This document shows, piece by piece, positions 33,306 through 41,032 of a DNA stretch of 64,000 bases. The translations under genes were made by a program, and so were the position numbers. Position 1 is the first letter of the stretch, and each line of letters starts with the position of its first letter. The notes under the pieces are model-generated. The model was not told where the DNA came from, ran no database searches, and saw only the letters and a list, made by a program, of their open reading frames with translations. The DNA is taken from assembly GCF_020193655.1 (NCBI RefSeq), contig NZ_JADYVE010000003.1:434001-498000 (forward strand), given 5' to 3'. Source of the stretch: Ensifer sp. IC3342 (lineage in GTDB: Bacteria; Pseudomonadota; Alphaproteobacteria; Rhizobiales; Rhizobiaceae).

Positions 33306-34386
33306 GGTCGATTCCAACATGAGAAAGGTGTTTGACAGCGCCCGTCCGCCCAGGATTATCCTGGCAGCCACGGCTACTATCCAGCATCATGCTGGCCTGG
33401 GCCAAGACTCGCATCACACGTAACCCTTCGTCACCATTTGTCATTGGGTCATGACCCTGCGCAATGCAGTCGATAAAATGCTGACATTCGAGTTTTAGCG
33501 GTTCATTCTCCTCAACTGTGACTGGAAGTGGTTCAGCCCGGATCGTTGCCGCTATATCCTCAGCCACATTTACGATGTGCGGATATAGGAGCAATTTGCC
33601 TTCCCATGGCGCCCCATCGTCGAGCACGACCATGGCCTCTGAACCGATTACGGTGAGCCGGTGCTCCTTGACGGGATGCAACCACGACAGGTTGACTTGC
33701 GCCCGCTCCCCGGCCGGGAAGCTCAGGTGAAGGGTGACCGCGTCGGCTATCGTTTTTCGCAGGTGATAGCCGCCGACACCGTAAACCTCGCTTGGTTCTG
33801 CCCCCACGAGAGCCAAGATAATGGAGACATCATGCGGCCCTAGACACCAGAGCACGTCTTCCTCGGACCGGATCGCCCCGAGATTCATGCGGTTGGCCTG
33901 AAGCCGCAGGACACGGCCTATAGCACCGCTCGCGATGAGGCTCTGGAGCCGGGTAAAGGCGGGGTGATATTGTAGTATGTGGCCGACCATAAGCCGTCGA
34001 TCCAAGCGCCGCGCCAGATCGGTCAGCTCCTCGGCATGCTTGAGCTCAAGCGCGAGCGGCTTTTCGACGAAGAGATGCTTTCCGGCAAGAAGGGCGCGCT
34101 TGGCAAGCTCGTAATGGGATGACGGTTGCGTAGAGATCGCCACTGCCTGAATCGAATGCTCGGTTAGTACCTGCTCGAAGGAAAGGGCGCGGCTGCCGTA
34201 TTGGCCAAGAAGGGACGCGACTGCGTCGGTGTGGAGGTCAACGACAGCACCGAGGCAGCCTAATTCAGCAAAGCAGCGGACCAGGTTCTTGCCCCAGGCT
34301 CCGCAGCCGATCACCGCAAGCTGAAGGCCCGCCGAAATGCTTGGTAGGTCGAATAAGACCGGATGTTCTTTCGAGTTGTCCCCCAT
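33283..34386 (-). CDS. Gfo/Idh/MocA-family sugar oxidoreductase (WlbA-like)
   Basis: A 367-residue NAD(P)-dependent dehydrogenase. The Rossmann motif is LQLAVIGCGAWGKNLVRCFA; HLFVEKPLALELKHAEEL is the EKP catalytic element, and MVGHILQYHPAFTRLQSLIA with CLGPHDVSIILALVGAEP follow in the usual order. Paired with the DegT aminotransferase it resembles WlbA/WlbC-type steps that oxidise and aminate a UDP-sugar at C3. The last 35 residues are not conserved-looking and run over the next gene's start. Lower GC suggests transfer together with its partner. Confidence 0.87.
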   Translation of the reverse strand: MGDNSKEHPVLFDLPSISAGLQLAVIGCGAWGKNLVRCFAELGCLGAVVDLHTDAVASLLGQYGSRALSFEQVLTEHSIQAVAISTQPSSHYELAKRALLAGKHLFVEKPLALELKHAEELTDLARRLDRRLMVGHILQYHPAFTRLQSLIASGAIGRVLRLQANRMNLGAIRSEEDVLWCLGPHDVSIILALVGAEPSEVYGVGGYHLRKTIADAVTLHLSFPAGERAQVNLSWLHPVKEHRLTVIGSEAMVVLDDGAPWEGKLLLYPHIVNVAEDIAATIRAEPLPVTVEENEPLKLECQHFIDCIAQGHDPMTNGDEGLRVMRVLAQASMMLDSSRGCQDNPGRTGAVKHLSHVGIDHARPDPL

Positions 34387-34605
34387 CGCGTCTTTGAATG
34401 AGCTTCCTTGATCTAATGCTTAGGCGGGCACCTTCGCTTCCCCTCCGCAGATGAGTACCTCGAGTTCGGGCCTTATCTACTCCGGACTGCAATCATCCGA
34501 TCGGTAGAACAGCTTGACGACCTTGGCACATTACTAAGCTCATTCTAATAAAGCGCAGCTCTGTTTGCCAAGCTTATTGTGTCCGTCAGGGTACGACACC
34601 GGAAG
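34387..34605. other. Unassigned sequence at the right edge of the inserted sugar-gene segment
   Basis: AT-richer DNA with no gene or recognisable repeat. It likely carries the promoter of the minus-strand oxidoreductase/aminotransferase pair: TTACTAAGCTCATTCTAATA at 34531-34550 is the most promoter-like part. Confidence 0.4.
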
Positions 34606-34728
34606 CTTCAGGCGCTTGCGGGCTTGATCTCACGAGTCTGGCGGACCGGACGCTGCAGGAACTTTCCGGCGGCGAGCGGCGGCGGGCGTGGATATCGGCA
34701 GCCCTGGCGCAGGAGGCAGGAATCCTGC
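34606..34728 (+). pseudogene. Decayed, diverged fragments of the ABC ATPase gene
   Basis: 34606-34629 matches 31321-31344 (21 of 24), and 34632-34728 matches 31573-31669 (93 of 97 by my reading). The 228 bases between those parts in the intact gene are missing, and the last block joins directly to the repeat, skipping about 310 more bases. Six of the seven differences are silent in the ATPase frame, so this descends from a functional allele that diverged before it decayed. Confidence 0.75.
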
Positions 34729-34829
34729 ATGTTTCCTTAAGTCGAACTCGATTTAAGGACAAAAACATGCAGCGATTCAAAAGCGCTACAGCGTCCTTTG
34801 TGCGCCTGAAAAGACGCCCGGCGCTGTAG
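34728..34829. repeat. Palindromic repeat overlapping the methyltransferase stop
   Basis: CATGTTTCCTTAAGTCGAAC, loop, GGACAAAAACATGCAG, linker, then CAGCGTCCTTTGTGCGCCTG with its partner arm up to GGCGCTGTA. It is the right counterpart of the copy at 31979 and encodes the last residues of the next gene. Confidence 0.8.
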
Positions 34830-35508
34830 GACGCTTCACCAGGCGGAACACGATTTTGGTCTGGGTATAGTATTCGAGCGCGTCGGCGAAGTCCGGCGTC
34901 CAGCCATCCTCGATGAACGGAATGAAGCCGTCATACTCGAGCTTGCGACCGGAGACTTCGAATCCCGCCTTCGCAAAGGCTCGTGCATAGTCCGTGATCG
35001 AACGGTCCTGGACGACGGTGTTCGTGCGTTTGGCGACGAGGTCGCGCCATTTCGGCCAGAGCGGATTGTCGGTATGGCAACCGGTGATGGCGTAGTAGAC
35101 GCCGCCCGGCTTCAGCGCCTTGAAGATATCAGCGGCATGTGCGTCGATGTCCCCGACGAGATAGATCACCTCGTGGCTGATCGCCAGATCGAATTCCCCG
35201 ACCCATCCCTCAAGCGTTCCGCCGACCGCGTGCTGCACGGGAATGTTGCCCTTGAATGCATCGGCCTTGGCGATCGACTGCTCTGCTATGTCGATGCCGA
35301 GCGCCTTGCGGAACGGCCTGATCGCATAGAGATGCCGCAACAGGCCGCCCTGATTGCAACCGAAGTCGAGCACGCTTTTCTCCGAGAGATCGCGCTCGAC
35401 GATCAGCTCGATGAGATGCCGCCAGATCGGAGCGTGCCCGTCCGACATCCGGTCCTCGGCATCCGAGTCGACATACCAGGTGGTGATGGTCTCGGGGGCT
35501 TGGCTCAT
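34786..35508 (-). CDS. Class I SAM-dependent methyltransferase with repeat-encoded tail
   Basis: A 240-residue methyltransferase. SAM motif I is SVLDFGCNQGGLLRHL; GIDIAEQSIAKADAFKG is the second strand, and GEFDLAISHEVIYLVGDIDA and FKALKPGGVYYAITG are later motifs. The substrate is unknown. The last 13 residues (TAPGVFSGAQRTL) are encoded by the intergenic palindrome, which also provides the stop codon; the conserved fold ends at YTQTKIVFRLVKRP. TTGGAGAGCGC precedes ATG 35508. Confidence 0.86.
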   Translation of the reverse strand: MSQAPETITTWYVDSDAEDRMSDGHAPIWRHLIELIVERDLSEKSVLDFGCNQGGLLRHLYAIRPFRKALGIDIAEQSIAKADAFKGNIPVQHAVGGTLEGWVGEFDLAISHEVIYLVGDIDAHAADIFKALKPGGVYYAITGCHTDNPLWPKWRDLVAKRTNTVVQDRSITDYARAFAKAGFEVSGRKLEYDGFIPFIEDGWTPDFADALEYYTQTKIVFRLVKRPTAPGVFSGAQRTL

Positions 35509-35737
35509 TGCGCTCTCCAACGCGAATCATGTCACGCCAGTGTCTTAAGCGAGGGCCGGAGATGTGGGTAGCCAAAAGAGCCATCCGTGCCGACAGGCGT
35601 GAAAGGAACCGCGTCGCGGCAGTTCCCGCGATTGTGGGCCCCATAAAAGCTGCAACAGGGAGAGCGACCCGATAGGGTGGCCTCCACGTCCGATCGGCCG
35701 CCTTTTTGTGATTCTGGTCAACGTCCTGGAGGTAATG

Positions 35738-36130
35738 ATGCTACATCATGTCGAAATCTATGTTTCAAACCTTGATGCTTCGCATGCATTCTGGGCAGGC
35801 ATACTCGCCAAGATCGGCTACGAAGAATCGGATCATTGGGACAGCGGATTTACGCTCGTCAGTGGCGAGGATGCCTACCTAACCTTTGTGCAGGTTGCCA
35901 AGAAGTATGAAACGCATCCATACCATCGATGCGGCGTCGGACTTAATCATCTCGCATTCAAGGTCAAAAGCAGAGATGCCGTTGATGCATTAAGACAATA
36001 CTGCATTGAGAATAATATTAGCAGTCTCTATGATGAGAAATATCCGTTTGCAAACGGCGGCAACGAGTATTACGCGCTGTTTGTCGAAGATCCGGATCGC
36101 ATAAAGGTCGAACTCGTCGCGGCCGATTGA
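35738..36130 (+). CDS. VOC-superfamily (glyoxalase/bleomycin-resistance-like) protein
   Basis: A 130-residue VOC protein: LHHVEIYVSNLDASHAFWAG, LVSGEDAYLTFVQVAKKYET, CGVGLNHLAFKVKSRDAVDA and YYALFVEDPDRIKVELVAAD. Metal ligands are plausible at His4, His79 and the Glu of VELVA. The second half is notably AT-rich compared with its neighbours, which hints at transfer. ATG 35738 has a 5-base gap to GGAGG; ATG 35735 is too close. Substrate unknown. Confidence 0.82.
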   Translation: MLHHVEIYVSNLDASHAFWAGILAKIGYEESDHWDSGFTLVSGEDAYLTFVQVAKKYETHPYHRCGVGLNHLAFKVKSRDAVDALRQYCIENNISSLYDEKYPFANGGNEYYALFVEDPDRIKVELVAAD

Positions 36131-36239
36131 CCGCGCGCCGATCTTCGAAAATCGGTTGACTCTATGCTCCCCATAAAAGTGGGAAGTGGCTTGATCGAGC
36201 GAAGGAAAGTGCTGCCGTCGTTGCGTCGAGACGAATTCC

Positions 36240-36935
36240 TTATCTCGGAGCGAGGCCATCGAGCAGGAAGTCGAGGCCTTTCCTGAAAGCGCCGTCCCAG
36301 TCGTTGTCCAACAGCAGACGAGAGCGTTCGATCGTCGGGTAGTGTTCACTGAGACGTGTAAGGCGCTCCTGCGCCGCGGCCCTGTCGTCGTCGGAGAGGT
36401 CGAAGCTTGCCCGGGTGATGGTGGCGCCCATCACGTAGTTCCAGAGCGACCATATCGCGACGTTCAGATCTGCGTCCGCTACACCGGCTCTGGACAGGGT
36501 CTTGCTCAGCAGCTCCAGGCGGCGAAGGATGTTCGGGCCGAGCGCCCGGCGCGGCAATAGCGATGCCGACCAAGGATGGCGCAGCATGCTGGCGCGCCAG
36601 TCTTCGAGCATATGAACGACTTCCCCGCGCCAGCCTTGAGACTCGACCGTTTGCGGCGGTGCGCGATATTCGAGCACCGAGTCGAGCGCCAGGTCAAAGA
36701 CCTCTTCCTTGTTGCCGACGTGCCAATACAGGCTCATTGCGCCCGAGCCGAGGCGATCGGCCAGCCGACGCATCGTCAATCCGCCGACTCCCTCAGCGTC
36801 CAGCAGCCCTACCGCGGTCGCCACGATCCGTTCCAGTGAGAGAGGCGGTTCCCTCGGCGCCTCCTGCACGGACTGGAGTGACACACCCGTCCGTTGAGAC
36901 CGCTTGCTCTGAGCGCCGCTACGTTTGGCTGCCAT
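36240..36935 (-). CDS. TetR-family regulator (TetR_C-type) controlling ridA
   Basis: A 231-residue TetR protein. After a basic 28-residue lead, the DNA-binding domain reads LSLERIVATAVGLLDAEGVG, LTMRRLADRLGSGAMSLYWH and VGNKEEVFDLALD. This L-Y-W-H type with a conserved long C-terminal domain (GWRGEVVHMLEDWRASMLRH) belongs to the classical TetR_C group. It is divergent from the RidA-family gene, and a perfect double operator lies between them at 37005-37050. Confidence 0.9.
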   Translation of the reverse strand: MAAKRSGAQSKRSQRTGVSLQSVQEAPREPPLSLERIVATAVGLLDAEGVGGLTMRRLADRLGSGAMSLYWHVGNKEEVFDLALDSVLEYRAPPQTVESQGWRGEVVHMLEDWRASMLRHPWSASLLPRRALGPNILRRLELLSKTLSRAGVADADLNVAIWSLWNYVMGATITRASFDLSDDDRAAAQERLTRLSEHYPTIERSRLLLDNDWDGAFRKGLDFLLDGLAPR

Positions 36936-37004
36936 CCGTCTTCCTCGCTAGTCGGAACGTCGATTTAAGCCGGCAACGTGACGAATGTCGACCCTGAGCG
37001 GATT

Positions 37005-37050
37005 GACTCGTACGGTGTACGATGCAATTGAATCGTACACCGTACGAGTC
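37005..37050. promoter_or_regulatory. Perfect double TetR operator
   Basis: GACTCGTACGGTGTACGAT and its exact reverse complement are separated by 8 bases. Each arm itself contains a perfect dyad TCGTAC-N3-GTACGA, at 37008-37022 and 37033-37047, centred 25 bases apart. Two dimer sites placed symmetrically between divergent TetR and RidA genes make a convincing operator pair. Confidence 0.8.
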
Positions 37051-37108
37051 GATCATCGTCCAATCCTGAAGGCCGGGAGCTCACGGTCCCCGGAGCCGAG
37101 AGAAAATC

Positions 37109-37591
37109 ATGTCACGCGCAATCAAGCATCTGCTTATCGGAGGGCTAATCATCATGACCATCGGAGTTCCCAAGGCGACGGCAGCGAATGATCTCAAGCT
37201 GACCATCGTCAACCCAAAAACGCTCTACGACCCGACGCCGAATGGCTACAGCACGGCGGTGATTGTGCCCCGCGAAGCCCGGGTGGCCTACATCTCCGGA
37301 CAGGGCGGCCAGGACAGCACGGGAGCCTTGTCGCCCGACTTCGCTGTCCAGGTTAAGCAGGCCTACGCAAATTTGCGCACTGCCCTCGATGCGCTCGGTG
37401 CTAGGCCGGATCAGGTCGCCAAGCTCACGGTCTTCGTGGTCGATCACGATATGTCCAAGCTTGAGGTCTTGACCAGGAACGTCAAGGAGATGTTCGGCGA
37501 GGCACTGCCGGCGCAGACTCTCATTCCTGTCCCCAAGCTTGCGATTGATCCCATGCTCTTCGAAGTCGAAGCCGTCGTCATGCTGGATTAG
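37109..37591 (+). CDS. Exported RidA/YjgF-family protein
   Basis: A 160-residue RidA-like protein. A signal peptide is visible (HLLIGGLIIMTIGVPKATA/AND). The fold shows YSTAVIVPREARVAYISGQG, GALSPDFAVQVKQAYANLRT, LDALGARPDQVAKLTVFVVD and AQTLIPVPKLAIDPMLFEVE. RidA enzymes deaminate reactive enamines/imines in the cytoplasm. The Arg usually found in this family in the TR-T-V-G-V region is replaced here by a TLIPVPKLA segment, so catalysis may differ; an exported form is also unusual. It is probably induced through the adjacent TetR. Confidence 0.83.
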   Translation: MSRAIKHLLIGGLIIMTIGVPKATAANDLKLTIVNPKTLYDPTPNGYSTAVIVPREARVAYISGQGGQDSTGALSPDFAVQVKQAYANLRTALDALGARPDQVAKLTVFVVDHDMSKLEVLTRNVKEMFGEALPAQTLIPVPKLAIDPMLFEVEAVVMLD

Positions 37592-37749
37592 AGCAATTCC
37601 AGGAAAAGTGTGCAGCAGTTTTCCGCCAGGAATTGCGTAATTTCAAAGAGTTAGATTATTTCACTGTTTCAAGGAAACAGTGAAATTATCTAGCGGCGGC
37701 GACGGATCAGGCGCGCAGACGTTCCCCCGAGCGAGTTTCCCTACCCGCG
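37592..37749. terminator. Repeat fragment and bidirectional hairpin between convergent genes
   Basis: At 37592-37640 there is an element AGAGCAATTCCAGGAAAAGT...CCAGGAATTGCG, another dispersed Sinorhizobium-type repeat. At 37658-37686 a perfect 13-base stem, ATTTCACTGTTTC and GAAACAGTGAAAT, with a 3-base loop lies midway between the RidA and SRPBCC stops and could end both transcripts. Confidence 0.55.
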
Positions 37750-38253
37750 CTAATCGCCTATGCTGGAAAGCAATTCGTCGAGCTGTTCCAGCTGCTCCGG
37801 CAATGCGGCCGCCCCGCCCTGTAGTGCTTCCTCAAGCGCCCCCTTGGACGGATAGACTTCGTGGAGATTCAGCAGCGTCTTCCCGCCCTGGCCCTCGAAG
37901 GTCACGGTCGTGACCGCGCCTTCGTCGCCCTCGTCGTTGGTCCAGACGATGCGCTCGTTCGGCACCACCTCGAGATACTTGCCGTAGAAGGCCATGGTGT
38001 CCGAACCGCCGGCGCCGAATTCCAGCCGATATTTGCCGCCGGTACGGACGTCCATATCGCACGATACGAGCGAAACGCCGGATGCCGATTTTGGCACCCA
38101 CCAGCGCTGGAACAGCTCGGGCTGGCTCCACGCCCTGTAAACTGTGCTCGGCGGCGCATTGAATGTCCGCGTTACGACGAGTTCGCGATCCCCTTTGCGC
38201 TCGACTGACGTGCGGTCCTGCGCACCACCTGCACTGTTAACTTGCTGATTCAT
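37750..38253 (-). CDS. SRPBCC/AHSA1-domain protein
   Basis: A 167-residue START/Bet v1-fold protein of the AHSA1 group. DRELVVTRTFNAPPSTVYRA, WSQPELFQRWWVPKSASGVS, MDVRTGGKYRLEFGAGGSDT and MAFYGKYLEVVPNERIVWTN are the characteristic order, with VTFEGQGGKTLLNLHEVYPS near the end. It binds a hydrophobic ligand or stress substrate; the role is unknown. ATG 38253 follows AGGAGGGAAGCG. An upstream reading frame (see 38237) overlaps its start and looks like the usual ArsR-type partner, now broken. Confidence 0.86.
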   Translation of the reverse strand: MNQQVNSAGGAQDRTSVERKGDRELVVTRTFNAPPSTVYRAWSQPELFQRWWVPKSASGVSLVSCDMDVRTGGKYRLEFGAGGSDTMAFYGKYLEVVPNERIVWTNDEGDEGAVTTVTFEGQGGKTLLNLHEVYPSKGALEEALQGGAAALPEQLEQLDELLSSIGD

Positions 38254-38393
38254 CGCTTCCCTCCTGTTTCATTTCGCTGATGATTTCGTCCAGTGCTTCG
38301 AAGCGGGCCCCGAAGAGCTTGCGATGCGCTTCGATCCACTCGGCCTTCCATGCGTTGCCGCCAAGCGTCCGCCATTGGCGCATACCGGACGAA
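38237..38393 (-). pseudogene. Possible C-terminal remnant of an ArsR-type partner regulator
   Basis: An open frame reads WRTLGGNAWKAEWIEAHRKL then FGARFEALDEIISEMKQEGS and stops 14 bases inside the SRPBCC gene. AHSA1 genes are commonly preceded by an ArsR regulator whose last helix resembles W-I-x-x-H-R-K-x-F-x-x-R-F-x-A-L-D. No HTH or start exists upstream: the next 70 bases lead into another gene. The family is a guess from position and helix pattern. Confidence 0.35.
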
Positions 38394-38466
38394 ACGCCGA
38401 CGACCGCTCTTGTCCCAAGGCGGTCGTCTTCAGTTTGCGGTCGAGCGCCCGGTTTGCGATGACGCG

Positions 38467-38940
38467 TCAGCCGCGCCGGGCCGCCTCGATCGCGGCGACG
38501 TCGATTTTCCCCATCTCCATCATGGCATCGAAGGCGCGCTTTGCTTCGGCGCCGCCGGCCGCCAGCGCGTCAGTCAGCACGCGTGGAATGATTTGCCAGG
38601 AGATGCCCCATTTGTCCTTGCACCAGCCGCACGCGCTCTCCTGGCCGCCATTGCCGACGATAGCGTTCCAGTAGCGGTCGGTCTCCTCCTGATCATCGGT
38701 GGCGATCTGGAACGAGAAGGCTTCGTTATGCTTGAACATGGGACCGCCATTCAGGCCGAGGCAGGGAATGCCCGCAACCGTGAAATCGACCGTAAGCACG
38801 TCGCCCTCCTTGCCGGACGGGTAGTCGCTGGGCGCACGGTGCACGGCAATCACCCTGCTGTCGGGAAAGATCTCCGCATAGAAGCGAGCGGCATCCTCGG
38901 CGTCCTTGTCGAACCAGAGGCAAATCGTATTCTTCGACAT
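38467..38940 (-). CDS. VOC-superfamily PhnB-type protein (3-demethylubiquinone methyltransferase-like fold)
   Basis: A 157-residue protein. MSKNTICLWFDKDAEDAARF and YAEIFPDSRVIAVHRAPSDY are the standard opening; FTVAGIPCLGLNGGPMFKHN and FQIATDDQEETDRYWNAIVG follow, then CGWCKDKWGISWQIIPRVLT and RAFDAMMEMGKIDVAAIEAA. These proteins were once named as 3-demethylubiquinone-9 methyltransferase, but they have the VOC fold and no proven activity. AAAGGAACACGCA precedes ATG 38940. Confidence 0.85.
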   Translation of the reverse strand: MSKNTICLWFDKDAEDAARFYAEIFPDSRVIAVHRAPSDYPSGKEGDVLTVDFTVAGIPCLGLNGGPMFKHNEAFSFQIATDDQEETDRYWNAIVGNGGQESACGWCKDKWGISWQIIPRVLTDALAAGGAEAKRAFDAMMEMGKIDVAAIEAARRG

Positions 38941-39269
38941 TGCGTGTTCCTTTCGCTTTGAAGCCATTCGGCCTTGTTTCCCAGCCACCCTCCGAAATAG
39001 GCAGCCAGAGGTTTTTCTCCACTCCGGACATGGCCGTCTCGCCAAGTCGCTCGCAGAGCCGGATGAGGAAAAGCGTGCGCGGTTTTCCGCCCGCATCCCG
39101 CGTCTCAACTTATTAGAATCGATCACGTTTATGATTTTGGGTCGATTCGACCCAAAATCATCGTGATCTAAGGACGAATGAAGCAATCGGTTTCCGACAG
39201 GGCAAAGGTGGAATCCTGAGAATTTCCGCATTTTGTTCTTAAATCGATTCCGATGTAAGGAATCCTGCA
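38941..39269. repeat. Dispersed repeats and a large hairpin
   Basis: At 39121-39168 a near-continuous stem: GATCACG, ATGATTTTGGGTCGA, then TCGACCCAAAATCAT and CGTGATC. At 39232-39270 a half-palindrome TTTTGTTCTTAAATCGATTC ending AAGGAATCCTGCAG. No gene is supported between the PhnB-type start and 39270. Confidence 0.6.
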
Positions 39270-39293
39270 GTGGCCGGATGGCATGGACAGCGG

Positions 39294-40151
39294 ATGGAGG
39301 CTGGCTTGCGGGCGGGTATCATTCTACTGTCGGCCGGGATCGCCCTTGCGGACGGCACCGGGATCGCGGGCGTTGCGGCACCTCTGCCACAGATCGCGTC
39401 GGACCTGGTGCGCGAATTCGCGGTTCCCGAGGCAACCCAGGGGATCGGCGTGGATGCCAATCACTTCTACGCCGTCGACAACCGCATGATCGCCAAATAC
39501 GACAAGGCGAGCGGCGAACGGGTCGCTGTTCTCGAAGGGCAGAGGAACGGACCGATCAAGCACCTCAACAGCGCTGTCGTGGTTGACGGAGAAATCTACG
39601 CGGCGCACTCGAACTTCCCCGAATGGCCGCCGACCAACTCGATCGAGGTCTTTGACGCCGCAACGATGCAGCATGTCGACACGCTTCCCCTCAGGACCGA
39701 TCGCGGCTTCTTTACCTGGCTCGATTACCACGAGGGTTCCTGGTGGGGAGCATTCGCCCATTACAACACGGTCTTCGACCGTGGTCCCCTCGCCCATGGA
39801 GACAAGGACGAGATCAAGGTCGTCCGCTTCGGGGATGACTGGCAGGTTGCCGAAGCCTGGGCTCTGCCGGATGAAGTGCTCGAGAAATTTGGGGACATGA
39901 GCAATTCGGGCGGGTCCTGGGGATCCGACCGCAAGCTCTATCTGACCGGTCACGATGCCGCCGAGGCCTACGTGATGGAACGTCCGGAGACCGGCACCGT
40001 CCTGAAATGGCTCGCGACGGTGCCACTGAAGACCACTGGCCAAGGCATCGCCTGGGACCGCTCGACGCCGGATGTGCTTTACGGCATCAGCCGCGGCGAA
40101 AGCCGCGCAGACAACCGCGTGACGGCCAACGGTGTGGTGCTCGGCCGGTAA
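39294..40151 (+). CDS. Exported beta-propeller-like protein of unknown function
   Basis: A 285-residue protein with a hydrophobic export signal (LRAGIILLSAGIALADGTGI). The body has repeated strand patterns typical of a six-bladed propeller: QGIGVDANHFYAVDNRMIAK, HLNSAVVVDGEIYAAHSNFP, NSIEVFDAATMQHVDTLPLR, GFFTWLDYHEGSWWGAFAHY, LTGHDAAEAYVMERPETGTV and GIAWDRSTPDVLYGISRGES. It could be a lactonase-like or cycloisomerase-like protein, but no catalytic set is clear. A GTG at 39270 with AAGGAATCC from the repeat is an alternative start. Confidence 0.7.
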   Translation: MEAGLRAGIILLSAGIALADGTGIAGVAAPLPQIASDLVREFAVPEATQGIGVDANHFYAVDNRMIAKYDKASGERVAVLEGQRNGPIKHLNSAVVVDGEIYAAHSNFPEWPPTNSIEVFDAATMQHVDTLPLRTDRGFFTWLDYHEGSWWGAFAHYNTVFDRGPLAHGDKDEIKVVRFGDDWQVAEAWALPDEVLEKFGDMSNSGGSWGSDRKLYLTGHDAAEAYVMERPETGTVLKWLATVPLKTTGQGIAWDRSTPDVLYGISRGESRADNRVTANGVVLGR

Positions 40152-40173
40152 AGCGGCAAGCCGGCCCGCTGGA

Positions 40174-40262
40174 CTACAGCGCCGCTCGTTTTTTAGGACG
40201 CGCAAGGACGCAGTAGCACTTTGAATTGCTGCATGTTTTCGTCCTTAAATCGGATCCGATAG
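40174..40262. repeat. Palindromic intergenic repeat
   Basis: CTACAGCGCCGCTCGTTTTT...GCAGTAG, linker CACTTTGAATTGCTGCATG and the start of the second hairpin (TTTTCGTCCTTAAATCGGAT), cut off at 40262. Confidence 0.7.
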
Positions 40263-40354
40263 CCGGGCCGTGGCGTTATGCCAATTCCCCTTGCCGCCTG
40301 TCTGAAGCGCCCGGTATGCGTTCATCCCGCACGTCTGTCGATGTAAGCGCAGAG

Positions 40355-40837
40355 TCACAGCGTTCGGTACATGACCAACGCGTCGACATAACCCTTTGCG
40401 GGGTGCAGGAACGCTCCCGGAAGGCGTCCCACTTCCTCAAATCCGAGGGATCTCCATAAACGCACAGCGCGTTCATTTGTACTAATCACAAAATTGAACT
40501 GCATGGCACGGAAACCCCGTTCTCTTGCGCGGTTGAGCGAGTGCGCATGCATCCCTCTCGCCACACCACGCCCGACGGCAGACGGATCAGTCATGTACCC
40601 GCAATTGCAAACATGGCTTCCGCCGCCAGCCTGATTTGCCCTGATATAATACGTACCGACGACCGCTCCATTCTCTTCGGCTACAAATGTCTCGCGATCC
40701 TTACCGAGCCAGTAGGCGAGCGCTTCATCCCTACTCAAATTGCGGTCTAGTGCGTACGTCTCCCCCGCCCTAATGACGGGGCCAATGATCCGCCAAATGG
40801 CATCTTGATCTAGATCGGACGCTCGACGGATTTCCAT
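40355..40837 (-). CDS. GNAT-family N-acetyltransferase
   Basis: A 160-residue acetyltransferase. The acetyl-CoA site is SAVGRGVARGMHAHSLNRAR (the R/Q-x-x-G-x-G/A loop), preceded by ETFVAEENGAVVGTYYIRAN and followed by MQFNFVISTNERAVRLWRSL and GFEEVGRLPGAFLHPAKGYV. It acetylates an unknown small molecule or peptide amine. ATG 40837 gives the normal family start MEIRRASDLDQDAIWRII. Monocistronic. Confidence 0.9.
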   Translation of the reverse strand: MEIRRASDLDQDAIWRIIGPVIRAGETYALDRNLSRDEALAYWLGKDRETFVAEENGAVVGTYYIRANQAGGGSHVCNCGYMTDPSAVGRGVARGMHAHSLNRARERGFRAMQFNFVISTNERAVRLWRSLGFEEVGRLPGAFLHPAKGYVDALVMYRTL

Positions 40838-40914
40838 CCTGCAAATATAGCGGCGAATGAATACTTCCGGCAACGCGACCGCATAGCGCCAATGGCGGAA
40901 CTTCTATTGCATGT

Positions 40915-41032
40915 CGTTGTCCCAAAACCGCTGCACACTTTTGGGCGACATGCATTGGATCGTGATCGATTCTAATAAATTGGAGCGGGATGCGGGCGGA
41001 AAACCGCGCACACTTTTCCTCATCCCGCTCTA
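40915..41032. repeat. Second repeat family, overlapping the RTX gene stop
   Basis: CCGCTGCACACTTTTGGGCG, ATCGTGATCGATTCTAATAA, then GGAGCGGGATGCGGGCGGAA with TTCCTCATCCCGCTCTAG. The final CTAGA supplies the stop codon of the minus-strand RTX gene. Confidence 0.6.
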
